From the NCBI GenBank assembly GCA_903930765.1, contig CAIYZV010000117.1, forward strand, positions 1 through 45,864: a stretch of 45,864 bases of DNA. The letters run 5' to 3'. The stretch comes from an uncultured Pirellula sp. GTDB taxonomy: Bacteria; Planctomycetota; Planctomycetia; Pirellulales; Pirellulaceae. The notes under the pieces are model-generated. The model was not told the origin of the DNA and did not search any database. It was given only the letters and a program-made list of their open reading frames with translations. Of the stretch, positions 33,894 through 42,815 are shown in pieces (positions within the stretch are counted from its first letter, which is position 1; each line of letters starts with the position of its first letter). Both the position numbers and the translations under genes were made by a program.

Positions 33894-35204
33894 CTAAGCC
33901 CTCATCATAATCCGTTGGCGAAACGCGCTGGCTGGTAACCGAACTCCCGCAGCCTCGAGTCGATTCATGAAGGATGGGCGGACACCGGTCGCTTCGAAAT
34001 ACCCGTATGCCTTGCCTTGTTCATCGACCCCCTCCTGAATGAAGCGGTAAATATCTTGCAACACCACCGTGTCCTGCTCGAGGCCTTGAACCTCCGTTAT
34101 GTTGAGCACCCGACGCGGACCACCTTGCAGTCGGTTGGCTTGGATAATGAGATCGACGGCGCCAGATATTTGTTGCCGGATGGCTTTAACGGGCAGCTCA
34201 AAACCAGCCATCATGACTAGGGTTTCGAGTCGTGCGATCGCATCGCGTGGGGAGTTTGAGTGGACCGTGGTCATCGATCCATCGTGTCCCGTATTCATCG
34301 CCTGCAACATGTCCAACGTCTCGGGCCCTCGGCATTCGCCGATGATGATGCGTTCGGGACGCATACGAAGAGCGTTGCGGACGAGGTCCGTCGCGGTAAC
34401 CGCACCAGTGCCTTCGATGTTCGCTGGGCGGGTCTCCAGGCGAACGACGTGTTCTTGCTGCAGTTGCAATTCCGCGGCATCTTCGATGGTGATCACGCGC
34501 TGATCGTTTTGGATGAAACTGCTCAAGGTATTCAGCAGTGTTGTTTTTCCGGAGCCAGTACCTCCGCTGATGATGACGTTAAGTCGGGCTTTGATGCAGC
34601 CTTCCAAGAGCATCACCATCTCCGGTGTGAACGCTTTGAAGTTCAACAACCCCTCCAATTTGAGTGGGGTCGATCCAAAGCGTCGAATGGAGACGGCGGC
34701 TCCGTCCAGTGAAAGCGGTGGGATGATCGCATTGACCCGAGATCCATCCTCAAGACGTGCGTCCACCATAGGGCACGTCTCATCCACCCGGCGGCCGACG
34801 CGGGAAACAATCCGGTCAATGATTTGCATCAAGTGCGGATTGTCACGAAACTCGGTTTCCGTCTTTTCGAGTTTGCCCCGACGCTCAACATAGATGTTCT
34901 TTGGACCGTTGATCAGGATGTCGCTGATTGATGGATCCTTCAGGAGAAATTCGAGCGGGCCCAACCCCAGCGTTTCATCGAGTACTTCTTCGACGACCCG
35001 GTCTCGCTCACTCCGGTTTAAGTACGAGTTCTCGCTGTCGCAAAGGTGTTCAACAACCAGACGGATTTCGCGTCGAAACGATTCGCCTTTTAAATCCCCG
35101 ACCCGCGACAAATCGATTTTGTCGACGAGACGCTGGTGGATACGCCGTTTGATGTTTTCAAATTCTTCGAGTTTTGAGGATTCCGAGCGGTTCAGAGTAT
35201 TCAC
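33894..35204 (-). CDS. cpaF: Tad/CpaF secretion ATPase
   Basis: 436-residue cytoplasmic hexameric ATPase of the type II/IV secretion superfamily that powers Tad pilus or secretion assembly. The N-terminal helical region (about 10-75) is followed by [22 protein letters not shown] (79-100), the Walker A motif GGTGSGKTT at 214-222, a Walker B region ([19 protein letters not shown]) and the His box ([25 protein letters not shown]), all standard for CpaF. The start codon is GTG at 35204. The gene is first of cpaF-tadB-tadC, with the FtsK-like ATPase following. No Flp pilin, TadZ, RcpA or TadV gene is in the window. Confidence 0.94.
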   Translation of the reverse strand: MNTLNRSESSKLEEFENIKRRIHQRLVDKIDLSRVGDLKGESFRREIRLVVEHLCDSENSYLNRSERDRVVEEVLDETLGLGPLEFLLKDPSISDILINGPKNIYVERRGKLEKTETEFRDNPHLMQIIDRIVSRVGRRVDETCPMVDARLEDGSRVNAIIPPLSLDGAAVSIRRFGSTPLKLEGLLNFKAFTPEMVMLLEGCIKARLNVIISGGTGSGKTTLLNTLSSFIQNDQRVITIEDAAELQLQQEHVVRLETRPANIEGTGAVTATDLVRNALRMRPERIIIGECRGPETLDMLQAMNTGHDGSMTTVHSNSPRDAIARLETLVMMAGFELPVKAIRQQISGAVDLIIQANRLQGGPRRVLNITEVQGLEQDTVVLQDIYRFIQEGVDEQGKAYGYFEATGVRPSFMNRLEAAGVRLPASAFRQRIMMRA

Positions 35205-35420
35205 GGATTTCGTCGCCTTGCTGGTAGGTTGAGAAAGTCTAGAAAACCGTAGCGCTCGGCGTCAGGAGTCGCGAATTCAAATCTAGCCCACATTCGGCAT
35301 TGCCGACGTAGACGGATCGAAAACCAACGATTTTCCAACCGCGGAGAATATCACGCCGGTCTTGTGAACCAGCTGCATCGCGTTCGCGGCGGGACGGAAA
35401 CCGAGTGCTCGTCAAACGAT

Positions 35421-36095
35421 TTACAGAGGGTTCCGCCCGGTAATCGCCTCCAAAAGCTCGCTTGGCGTGCTGTAAACAGCAGCCGCCCCGCTCTCGATCA
35501 GCTCGCGTTCGGTACGAAATCCCCACGCTACACCCATCGCGAAAAAGCCAGCGCTGACCGCAGTTTTCATATCCGTGTTCGTATCACCCACATATGCGAT
35601 ACGATCGGAAGAAACGCCTGAAGATTCTGCAATCCATAGCGCGCTCGCAGGATCCGGTTTCCGAGGAAATCGCGTGGAATGCCCCAGAACCGTGCGGAAT
35701 CGTGTCTCGGGAAAGAAATGAGACACGCATTTCTGGGTGAAGGAATCCGGTTTGTTGGACAGGACCGCTAAGGCGACGCCGGCAGATTCCAAAGAATTAA
35801 GAAGCTCGTCGATTCCTTTATACGGCTTGGAACGGTTGTGCCACGTACCCTCATAGAATCGTTCGAACAAATCGATGCATCGGGTTCCCAAAGCCTCGTT
35901 CTCTATCGTTTCAGGAAGAGCCCGTTGAAAAAGAATACGGACGCCGTCTCCGACCAGCGTTCGAAAATCGGCGATGGGACGAGCGTCCAACCCGATTTCG
36001 GTCAGAACGTGGTTGGCTGCTTGGGCGATGTCCTCGAGGGAGTCAAGCAACGTTCCATCCAGGTCGAAAATTGCGAGATCAAATCGATTCCTCAT
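35421..36095 (-). CDS. HAD-superfamily phosphatase, phosphoglycolate phosphatase-like
   Basis: 224-residue haloacid-dehalogenase phosphatase. Motif I is FDLDGTLLDS with nucleophile Asp11 and Asp13; motif II is AVLSNKPDSF; the motif III Lys follows in FPRKPDPASAL; motif IV is AYVGDTNTDMKTA. A helical cap (about 17-80) fits the Gph-like class. ATG at 36095 has a GGGAG six to seven bases upstream and is preferred over an ATG at 36128, which would add 11 residues inside truD. It overlaps the truD end by 17 nt, so the two are translationally linked. Substrate could be phosphoglycolate or another small phosphate ester. Confidence 0.87.
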   Translation of the reverse strand: MRNRFDLAIFDLDGTLLDSLEDIAQAANHVLTEIGLDARPIADFRTLVGDGVRILFQRALPETIENEALGTRCIDLFERFYEGTWHNRSKPYKGIDELLNSLESAGVALAVLSNKPDSFTQKCVSHFFPETRFRTVLGHSTRFPRKPDPASALWIAESSGVSSDRIAYVGDTNTDMKTAVSAGFFAMGVAWGFRTERELIESGAAAVYSTPSELLEAITGRNPL

Positions 36096-37290
36096 CGTCC
36101 GTCTCCCACTCCAGGTCGTTGGAGTCATTCATCAATTGTCTGATAATCATGGTCGCATAGGAACCACGTGGCAACTCGAACGCGAGCAGCCAATCGCTCT
36201 TTCCAGGCAGATTGGGGTCCCCGCACCACGTCCCGGTCAATCCGCGAGCCCGCAATACGATTTCCCTGTTCCCCTTCGAGAAGAAGGTGTCTCGAGGGAA
36301 TTTGAGCCGCACCTCTCGGACGGACATGTCGAGTCCTTGAAGGATAGGCTCTAGCACCTCGAGTGTTCCATCCGGCCATTCACGCTGACGCGCGGACGGC
36401 AATGGCAACGGTCGCGAAGCGAACTCGCTCCATCGCTCCAAAGCGTCGGGGGTTTCCCATCGAGGAAGTGATAGCGGTCCACATCGCGATTCCAGTGTCC
36501 GTTTTTCAACGTCTCCATTGAAACGGTCGATCAACGCCGACAACCACCGATTCCAGATCCAACTCTGGAATGCTGCAACGTAAATGCCGCGTAGGTCTTG
36601 CCGGATCAATGCAACTGCGCGCTTGAAATCGGTCGGATGGTCCACCAAATAAGTAACCACGCTGCGTCTGTGGGAGCGATCCAACAACGCTTTGCATTTA
36701 TCCCACTGCCCCCAATAATCGCGCAGTAGTTCTTTTTGTTCTTTTTCCCGAGGTCGATCATGCATATTGGCTTCGGCCAATGCCAGGAACAGCGCTCGCT
36801 CGTAATCCCCCTTGCACCAATACCTTCCAATCAATTCTCCCGAAAACCCGATCGAGCCGAACCGTTGGTCATCGAAATAGTTGAGAACCCCGAATTTCGC
36901 CGCGTTTTGAAGACGTCGATCCAATTCGTGTGTGCGGTCAATCGAGATTCCACGCAATCGAATCGCAAACCGATTCCCAGAAATATCTTTTGCGCCGAAA
37001 GGATTCGGGACTTGCCCGAGATAGTCCAAATCGAAGGAGCGATCCGACATCCCCTGCTTCGGGCCATGAGCGATCGAAACGTATTGCGTGGTACTGGCAT
37101 GCCGATCCTTGAGCCCACCATAGCTGATCCTATTTCGAGGCAAATTCCAATTGCGAAGGATTTCAGAGATCGCCTCCGGCGTACCCATTCCTCGTTTGGT
37201 CAATCGGTAGAGTGCGTATGGGCCGGTCGTGGGCCGAACCGTAGTCTGTTCGTCGACTTGAAAATCTTCAGGATGGCTTTTGAGTTTCAT
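36079..37290 (-). CDS. truD: tRNA pseudouridine synthase D
   Basis: 403-residue enzyme that converts U13 of tRNA to pseudouridine. TruD features: the N-terminal HPEDFQVDE (6-14), the catalytic Asp62 in GGLKDRHASTTQ, and GNRFAIRLRG with the NYFDDQRFG motif before the TRUD insertion domain. An open frame extends upstream to 37461 but overlaps trpS on a different frame and has no TruD-like sequence, so ATG at 37290, seven bases after the trpS stop, is the start. With trpS upstream and the HAD gene overlapping downstream it forms a compact reverse operon. Confidence 0.93.
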   Translation of the reverse strand: MKLKSHPEDFQVDEQTTVRPTTGPYALYRLTKRGMGTPEAISEILRNWNLPRNRISYGGLKDRHASTTQYVSIAHGPKQGMSDRSFDLDYLGQVPNPFGAKDISGNRFAIRLRGISIDRTHELDRRLQNAAKFGVLNYFDDQRFGSIGFSGELIGRYWCKGDYERALFLALAEANMHDRPREKEQKELLRDYWGQWDKCKALLDRSHRRSVVTYLVDHPTDFKRAVALIRQDLRGIYVAAFQSWIWNRWLSALIDRFNGDVEKRTLESRCGPLSLPRWETPDALERWSEFASRPLPLPSARQREWPDGTLEVLEPILQGLDMSVREVRLKFPRDTFFSKGNREIVLRARGLTGTWCGDPNLPGKSDWLLAFELPRGSYATMIIRQLMNDSNDLEWETDDEESI

Positions 37291-37297
37291 GGCGTGT

Positions 37298-38263
37298 TTA
37301 CGGCGTGATACCGCACGCCTTTTGTACTCTTGCCAACACGTCCGAGGCGACCGCGCGAGCCCGTTTTGCGCCAGCTGCGAGTGCAGAATCGACGGTTTCA
37401 GGATCACTGGCGAGGTCTTGTCTCCTTTTCCGCAATGGCTCGAGGAACGTGTCCGCCACATCCGCTAATCGCTTTTTGATTTCCCCGTAGCCGAAGCCAC
37501 CGCGAAGATACATATCTCGGACTTCCTGTCGCTGTTCATCCGTCGCAAAGAGCGAGTAGAGTTGGTACAGATGGTCCGTTTCCGGGTCCTTTGCATCTTC
37601 CATCGGACGCGAATCGGTACTGATGCGCATGATCTTCTTGCGAAGCTCCTTGGCATCCTCGAAAAGCGCCAGAATATTCCCGTAGCTCTTGCTCATCTTT
37701 TGGCCGTCCGTCCCGGGAACCTTGGCGGTTTCCTTAATGATGCGAGCCGATGGCATGACCAGTGTTTCACCATAATGCGCATTGAAACTCCTGGCTATAT
37801 CGCGACAGACCTCGATATGTTGATTTTGATCTTCCCCGACCGGAACGCACTGGGAGTCGTAAGCCAGGATATCGGCAGCCATAAGCACGGGATAGGTAAA
37901 CAGCCCAGCATCCGCCTTGATTCCTCGCGATTCTTTATCCTTGAAGGCGACACATCGCTCGAGGAGGCCAAGCGGTGTTCCGGTCATCAAGATCCAATAG
38001 AGCTCCGAAACCTCTGGCACCTGGGATTGGACGAAAAGGGTTGCACGAGATGGGTCTAATCCGAGCGCCAACAAGTCCAATGCGGCATCTCGAACGTTGG
38101 CTCGCAATACCGCTGGTTCCCGGACCGTGGTGAGAGCATGAAGATCCGCAATGAAATAAAAACCATCGTTCTCGTACTGCAATTCAATGTACTGCTTGAT
38201 CGCACCGAAGTAATTCCCCCAGTGAAATCGCCCGGTTGGCTGGATGCCGCTGAGTACTCTCAT
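37298..38263 (-). CDS. trpS: Tryptophan-tRNA ligase
   Basis: Class I aminoacyl-tRNA synthetase charging tRNA-Trp, 321 residues as usual for bacterial TrpS. It begins SGIQPTG (5-11) with the HIGH-equivalent FHWGN at 13-17, and has the KMSKS loop at 189-193 (DGQKMSKSYGN). The tryptophan-site region LMAADILAYDSQCVPVGEDQNQHIE (128-151) is intact. The C-terminal anticodon-binding helices run to residue 321. truD follows after seven bases. No leader or tRNA is seen upstream; pyrD ends 116 bases upstream on the same strand. Confidence 0.95.
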   Translation of the reverse strand: MRVLSGIQPTGRFHWGNYFGAIKQYIELQYENDGFYFIADLHALTTVREPAVLRANVRDAALDLLALGLDPSRATLFVQSQVPEVSELYWILMTGTPLGLLERCVAFKDKESRGIKADAGLFTYPVLMAADILAYDSQCVPVGEDQNQHIEVCRDIARSFNAHYGETLVMPSARIIKETAKVPGTDGQKMSKSYGNILALFEDAKELRKKIMRISTDSRPMEDAKDPETDHLYQLYSLFATDEQRQEVRDMYLRGGFGYGEIKKRLADVADTFLEPLRKRRQDLASDPETVDSALAAGAKRARAVASDVLARVQKACGITP

Positions 38264-38379
38264 GTTTGTGCTTGCGTGGTCTGTTTCGAGGGATGGAGGG
38301 GATTATTTAAGGTTGCAGGGCGGCGAGAAGCTTGGGTTCCGTTTGTCATCCCAGTAACTCCTCGCTCGTTACCTAGTCG

Positions 38380-39366
38380 TTATTTCTTTGCAACGGTGGG
38401 GCTGGGTACTTTTAATGTTCCGATGATCTCGGACATACTTCTCGCTCCGAGAACGCGGATCGCGGACGGAAGAGCCTCAATCAATCGGATGCTGACCAGT
38501 GGATCGTAGTAATTTGCCGTTCCGATTTGAATCGCGGATGCACCCGCGACGAAAAATTCCATCGCGTCGTCGATGCTCGCGATTCCTCCTACCCCAATGA
38601 TAGGAACTGGAACCCTCGAAGCGACTTGATAGACGCAACGGAGAGCGATCGGTTTGATGGCTGGGCCGCTCAGTCCACCGACGGTATTGGCGAGCAGAGG
38701 GCGTTGCCGCTTCCAATCGATCGCCATTCCCAATACGGTATTGATGCACGTAACCGCATCGGTACCAGCTTCATGTGCAGCTTTGGCGATCTCCGCGATA
38801 CTGGTCACGTTGGGGGTCAATTTGGTGATGATAGGGCAGTCGATGACTTTGCGAACGCCTGAAACAACACGGTGACAAGCGACCGGATCCGTTCCAAAGT
38901 CGATGCCGCCGGAGACATTGGGACACGAGACATTGAGTTCGATCGCAAACAGGCCGAGCGGCGAAAGACGCTCCGCGAGAGCGATAAAATCGTCGTGGGA
39001 TTTTCCAGCGATGCTGACGATGATGTCAGCCCCAGTCCCTTTTAGGTAGGGCCAATGGTTCTCGACGAAGTAATCGATGCCGTCATTGTCCAAACCGATC
39101 GCATTGAGCAAGCCCGCTGAGGTTTCAACGGTCCGCCACGGTGCATTTCCTGGGCGCGGCTGATGGGTGATGGTCTTCGGGAGGATACCACCGAGTTTCG
39201 GCAAATCGACCATCCCCGCCATTTCCTTGGCGTACCCAAATGTCCCCGATGCAACGAGCACGGGGTTTTGAAGTGTTAATCGACCAAGTTGTACGTGGAG
39301 TGAGACGCTCTCGCTCGCGAGAGCATCTTGGGGCGCGGGATGCGATGCGCTCATAGGAGTTGCCAT
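38380..39366 (-). CDS. pyrD: Dihydroorotate dehydrogenase, class 1B-like catalytic subunit
   Basis: Oxidises dihydroorotate to orotate in pyrimidine synthesis; FMN enzyme, 328 residues. The catalytic base is Cys148 in ELNVSCPN, which marks class 1 rather than the membrane class 2 (Ser). The FMN barrel motifs NPVLVASGTFGYAKEM (34-49), KLTPNVTSI and GVGGIASIDDAMEFFVAGASAIQIGTA are present. Class 1B enzymes normally need a PyrK electron-transfer subunit, which is not in the window. Its ATG overlaps the stop of the preceding HTH gene by one base (TAATG on the reverse strand), indicating translational coupling. Confidence 0.93.
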   Translation of the reverse strand: MATPMSASHPAPQDALASESVSLHVQLGRLTLQNPVLVASGTFGYAKEMAGMVDLPKLGGILPKTITHQPRPGNAPWRTVETSAGLLNAIGLDNDGIDYFVENHWPYLKGTGADIIVSIAGKSHDDFIALAERLSPLGLFAIELNVSCPNVSGGIDFGTDPVACHRVVSGVRKVIDCPIITKLTPNVTSIAEIAKAAHEAGTDAVTCINTVLGMAIDWKRQRPLLANTVGGLSGPAIKPIALRCVYQVASRVPVPIIGVGGIASIDDAMEFFVAGASAIQIGTANYYDPLVSIRLIEALPSAIRVLGARSMSEIIGTLKVPSPTVAKK

Positions 39367-40523
39367 TATCCGAGATGCGAACCCTTGCCGAGTCGTCTCG
39401 CGATCGCTTCGCCGGGAATCGGGATGACTGTCGCATTCGCCATCAGATCCGTGGACAGAATATCGTTAGGATCATCGGCCGCCTCGGACGCTTCGTACTG
39501 AACGATATAAGCCCCCACCTGGAGATAATTTTCATGGAACACGGGGGGCCAAAAATCCTCAGCTCGGTGGGCTAGCGTACGGGCGAGCAAGCGAGTTGCG
39601 CGTCCGGAAAAGCCGCTGAGCACCATGTCCAATCGCCCGAGAGACTCCCTAAAGATATAAAAGACCAGGGCTGCATCTTTTCCTTGGGAGGATCCACCTG
39701 CGAACGCCCACTTCCCGTCTGCTTGTTCGTAATACAAACCAGGCTCGTCCAACTTTTCCGTCTTGCTCAAACGCAATCCAGCGGAACACGCTGGAGGATG
39801 AGGGTCCCGATCGCGATAGCGGAGGAAGAACGGTACAGATCTATCGGTTGCCTTGGCCACGTCATCTTGAGAGCTGAACGGATCGCAGGAGAACGCTCCA
39901 CCGAGAACCAATTCCACCGTCGGGTTGCTTTTCACGCTTCCCAAGCACACGAGGGCCTTATCCCCAGAGATCTCCGAGAAATCCTCGTACACCGTTTGTG
40001 CCCGCGCGTGGACTTGGTCGGCGGCCATGGTGCCGGGACTCCAAACCAACGTCTGCCGAAGATGCTCGATGTGCGGTATTTCTTTCCCGGCAGAGCGTTT
40101 CCCTGATAACGCTTTCGCGGTACCCCCAAGCGTCGATACTCCGTTGAGCACTTCACCCGCGAGCACGCTATCGGAGGCAACGATCCAGGCCGTATCGGCG
40201 GTCTCTTGATCGGGTGGCTTGCGTACGCCCACGCAGATCTCCAATCTGGATCGCCGAGCGAGGAGTTCCCAAAAATTCTCCGGGGTGACAGCGAACAGAG
40301 CACCAGGGAGCTCTTCGGCACGGGCATATCCATGCTCGATCAAATAGTCGCACAGTCGAGAAAGAGCCTCGAGAGGTATGTATTTCGCCTCGTTCTTGAG
40401 CAACGCCGCGACTTGGTGGCGATCCAGCCCGGTGTACTCGACAATCGCTTTGATTGTTCCGGGGCGTTTCTTACGGTCGGGCGTGTGGCCGAGCAATTCG
40501 GCCAGTCGGAACGCGTACCTCAT
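39366..40523 (-). CDS. HTH-domain protein of unknown function coupled to pyrD
   Basis: 385 residues. An N-terminal Cro/CI-type helix-turn-helix (about 22-62: GTIKAIVEYTGLDRHQVAALLKNE then IPLEALSRLCDYL) suggests DNA binding. The rest (about 85-385) is not a family I recognise; it is mixed alpha/beta with segments such as LEICVGVRKP, ADTAWIVASDS, KALVCLGSVKSNP, and VFYIFRESLGRLDMVLSGFSGRATRLLARTL. No membrane helices or signal peptide are seen. Its stop overlaps the pyrD start in a TAATG junction. It could regulate its own operon, perhaps in response to a nucleotide-related ligand, but this is inference. No clear Shine-Dalgarno precedes ATG at 40523. Confidence 0.8.
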   Translation of the reverse strand: MRYAFRLAELLGHTPDRKKRPGTIKAIVEYTGLDRHQVAALLKNEAKYIPLEALSRLCDYLIEHGYARAEELPGALFAVTPENFWELLARRSRLEICVGVRKPPDQETADTAWIVASDSVLAGEVLNGVSTLGGTAKALSGKRSAGKEIPHIEHLRQTLVWSPGTMAADQVHARAQTVYEDFSEISGDKALVCLGSVKSNPTVELVLGGAFSCDPFSSQDDVAKATDRSVPFFLRYRDRDPHPPACSAGLRLSKTEKLDEPGLYYEQADGKWAFAGGSSQGKDAALVFYIFRESLGRLDMVLSGFSGRATRLLARTLAHRAEDFWPPVFHENYLQVGAYIVQYEASEAADDPNDILSTDLMANATVIPIPGEAIARRLGKGSHLG

Positions 40524-40613
40524 AATGGATTATCTATATTTTTGCGGTTGGATTGATTTGCGTTTCAGTACGTCGGGGAGACCACTAACGCATCTCCTCC
40601 GCCAGGTTGCATA

Positions 40614-40664
40614 GGCGGCAAGGTGGCGACAGAGTGGCGGCAAGGTGGCGGCAAGGTGGCGACA
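40614..40664. repeat. 11-bp tandem repeat, about 4.6 copies
   Basis: Units at 40614-40624, 40625-40635, 40636-40646 and 40647-40657 read GGCGGCAAGGT (unit 2 is GGCGACAGAGT), with a partial fifth (GGCGACA) at 40658-40664. It is intergenic, about 90-140 bases upstream of the HTH gene start and downstream of the ThiF-like gene. The period is one helical turn. Confidence 0.75.
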
Positions 40665-40747
40665 TATCCCCCTTGAGACTCAAAATCTCAAAGTCTGATG
40701 CGTCACAACGTGATTCTACTCCTCCTTAATACCATAGCAGAATTCCC

Positions 40748-41806
40748 CTAACCGCCGATCCATCTCTGATAAATTTTTCGCGCTTCATCTGGGTTTTCAG
40801 TACCGGATACGATGCCTCGGCCGTCCGCAAAGACGCTGATGGTGAATTTCTCGAACGTAAATCGAAGCAGAAAGGGGGTTTCAATCACGCCACCTTCTGG
40901 TCTGAGTCGCTTGGCGAGTGAAGCAAGATCCAGCTTGCGATCCGAAGGGACCGTAATTTGTACAGCGTTTTTTCCACATAGGACCTTTGCATCACTGCAA
41001 TGCAGCCCGCTTAGGAACGGGAACTCTCGCTTCCCGCAGCAGACGCACTGCGAGTCCTGAACGACTTGAACATTGCGAGTCTCTCCCGCCCATAACTCGA
41101 ATACCGTGAGTGTGGCTGGGGTTCGCTCGGACGCGTGCTCTACCTCTCGTTGATGCGGACCGTCGTTGGAAACCAACCACTTCAAACCCAGTAGCGCTTG
41201 CCAACTGGCAACGACGCCAACCGCTGGCCCGAGCACCCCTGCCGAATCGCACGTTTGCATGCCTTCAACAGGTGGCGGATCTGGCAATAGGCAGCGAAAG
41301 CAAGCGGTTCGGCCAGGCTCAACGAGCATCGCTTGTCCGGATGCGCCGACGATCCCACCATGGACCCAGGGAATATCCATCGACACGCAAGCATCATTGA
41401 TCAGATACCGGACCTCAAAGTTATCTGTACCGTCGAGCACAAGATCGACACCGGTCAAGAGCGATTGAATATTTCGGTGGGTAATGTCGCAGACATGTGG
41501 ATGCAAATGAACCGAAGGATCGATCTCGGCCAGTCGGTTTGCTGCCGCGATCGACTTGGGAACGTGATACTCCGCATCATGCAGCGTGTACAAAGCCTGG
41601 CGGGGCAAATTGTCGAGTTCCACCCAATCGCGATCGATCAGGTGTACCGTTCCCACGCCGCACCGTACCAATCGCTCCGCGATGGTGGAGCCGAGTGCCC
41701 CCAAGCCGCAAACTGCGATCTTTGCCTTAGCAAGCCTGCGTTGCCCCTCGTTACCGACAGGAGCATAAGCCACCTGACGCTTGAAGCGATCGAGTGAGGC
41801 TACCAT
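40748..41806 (-). CDS. ThiF/MoeB/HesA-type E1-like adenylyltransferase
   Basis: 352-residue cytoplasmic enzyme that adenylates the C-terminus of a ubiquitin-like sulfur carrier. The ATP-binding motif GLGALGS is at 34-40, followed by LIDRDWVELDNLPRQ (56-70) and DGTDNFEVRYLIND (125-138). Zinc-binding CFRC (169-172) and CVCC (254-257) and the candidate catalytic Cys186 in TCDSAGVLGP are present. Instead of the rhodanese domain of MoeZ-type proteins, a ~75-residue C-terminal domain ends in FADGRGIVSGTENPDEARKIYQ. The sulfur carrier partner is not adjacent. It follows sucD by 44 bases, probably in the same transcript. Confidence 0.9.
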   Translation of the reverse strand: MVASLDRFKRQVAYAPVGNEGQRRLAKAKIAVCGLGALGSTIAERLVRCGVGTVHLIDRDWVELDNLPRQALYTLHDAEYHVPKSIAAANRLAEIDPSVHLHPHVCDITHRNIQSLLTGVDLVLDGTDNFEVRYLINDACVSMDIPWVHGGIVGASGQAMLVEPGRTACFRCLLPDPPPVEGMQTCDSAGVLGPAVGVVASWQALLGLKWLVSNDGPHQREVEHASERTPATLTVFELWAGETRNVQVVQDSQCVCCGKREFPFLSGLHCSDAKVLCGKNAVQITVPSDRKLDLASLAKRLRPEGGVIETPFLLRFTFEKFTISVFADGRGIVSGTENPDEARKIYQRWIGG

Positions 41807-41850
41807 TGCACAGACTTTCTCATGGGTGATTTCGGTCTTGCAGCCCAGAA

Positions 41851-42729
41851 TTATTTCTTGCGACGCAGAGCTTCCATGACGGCGTCTCCCATTTCCGCTG
41901 GGGACGGAGCGACGACGATACCTGCTGCATCTAGGGCGGCGACTTTCTCCGCTGCGGTACCTTTGCCGCCGGTGATAATCGCGCCCGCATGGCCCATGCG
42001 TTTTCCGGGAGGTGCCGTGCGGCCAGCAATGAACGCAGCAACCGGTTTTGTCACGTGATTCTTCACGTATTCGGCAGCTTTTTCTTCCGCATCGCCACCG
42101 ATCTCACCGATCATCAGGATCACTTCGGTCTGATCGTCGTTTTGGAATCGTTCAAAGATATCGATGTAGGAAGTACCTACGATTGGGTCTCCTCCGAGAC
42201 CGATGCACGTCGACTGACCAAGCTTCAAGTTGCTGGTCTGCCAAACAGCTTCGTAGGTCAACGTCCCACTTCGGGACATGATTCCGACCTTGCCAGGTTG
42301 GTGGATATATCCAGGCATAATTCCGATCTTGCACTGACCCGGGGTGATCACTCCGGGGCAGTTCGGTCCGATAAGAACCGACTTGCTTCTTTTGACCCGA
42401 TCGTACACGTGCACCATGTCGATGACAGGTACCCCTTCGGTAATCGCGCAGATGACCTCGATACCTGCATCGACCGCTTCAAGGATCGCATCCGCAGTGA
42501 ATGGGGGTGGAACAAAAATCATCGTGGCGTTGGCACCGGTTTTCTCGACCGCTTCTTCGACCGTGTCGAAAACCGGTAAGCCTTCTACGGTTTCCCCCGA
42601 TTTACCGGGCGTAACCCCACCAACCATCTTCGTTCCGTACTCTTTGCACCCTTTGGTGTGAAACGCTCCAGCCTTGCCGGTGATCCCTTGGCAGATGACG
42701 CGTGTGTTGCTGTTGACGAGAATACTCAT
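41851..42729 (-). CDS. sucD: Succinyl-CoA ligase (ADP-forming), alpha subunit
   Basis: 292-residue CoA-binding subunit of the TCA-cycle enzyme that interconverts succinyl-CoA and succinate with ATP formation. It shows the CoA-binding [19 protein letters not shown] (15-33), VTPGKSGET, the [21 protein letters not shown] signature and the phosphohistidine in [17 protein letters not shown] near residue 245. Length is typical. It is encoded 86 bases downstream of sucC. Confidence 0.96.
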   Translation of the reverse strand: MSILVNSNTRVICQGITGKAGAFHTKGCKEYGTKMVGGVTPGKSGETVEGLPVFDTVEEAVEKTGANATMIFVPPPFTADAILEAVDAGIEVICAITEGVPVIDMVHVYDRVKRSKSVLIGPNCPGVITPGQCKIGIMPGYIHQPGKVGIMSRSGTLTYEAVWQTSNLKLGQSTCIGLGGDPIVGTSYIDIFERFQNDDQTEVILMIGEIGGDAEEKAAEYVKNHVTKPVAAFIAGRTAPPGKRMGHAGAIITGGKGTAAEKVAALDAAGIVVAPSPAEMGDAVMEALRRKK

Positions 42730-42815
42730 GGGACTCGTTTATTGAAAATGTATTTGGGTTTATGTTCGTTGACTGCATGCGAGCCATTTCGCACGCGGTT
42801 TAATTTCCAGGAAGA

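Noticed and set aside
37291-37461. 57-residue N-terminal extension of truD
   Set aside because: It overlaps the trpS coding sequence in another frame and shows no TruD-like sequence; the canonical N-terminus begins at 37290.
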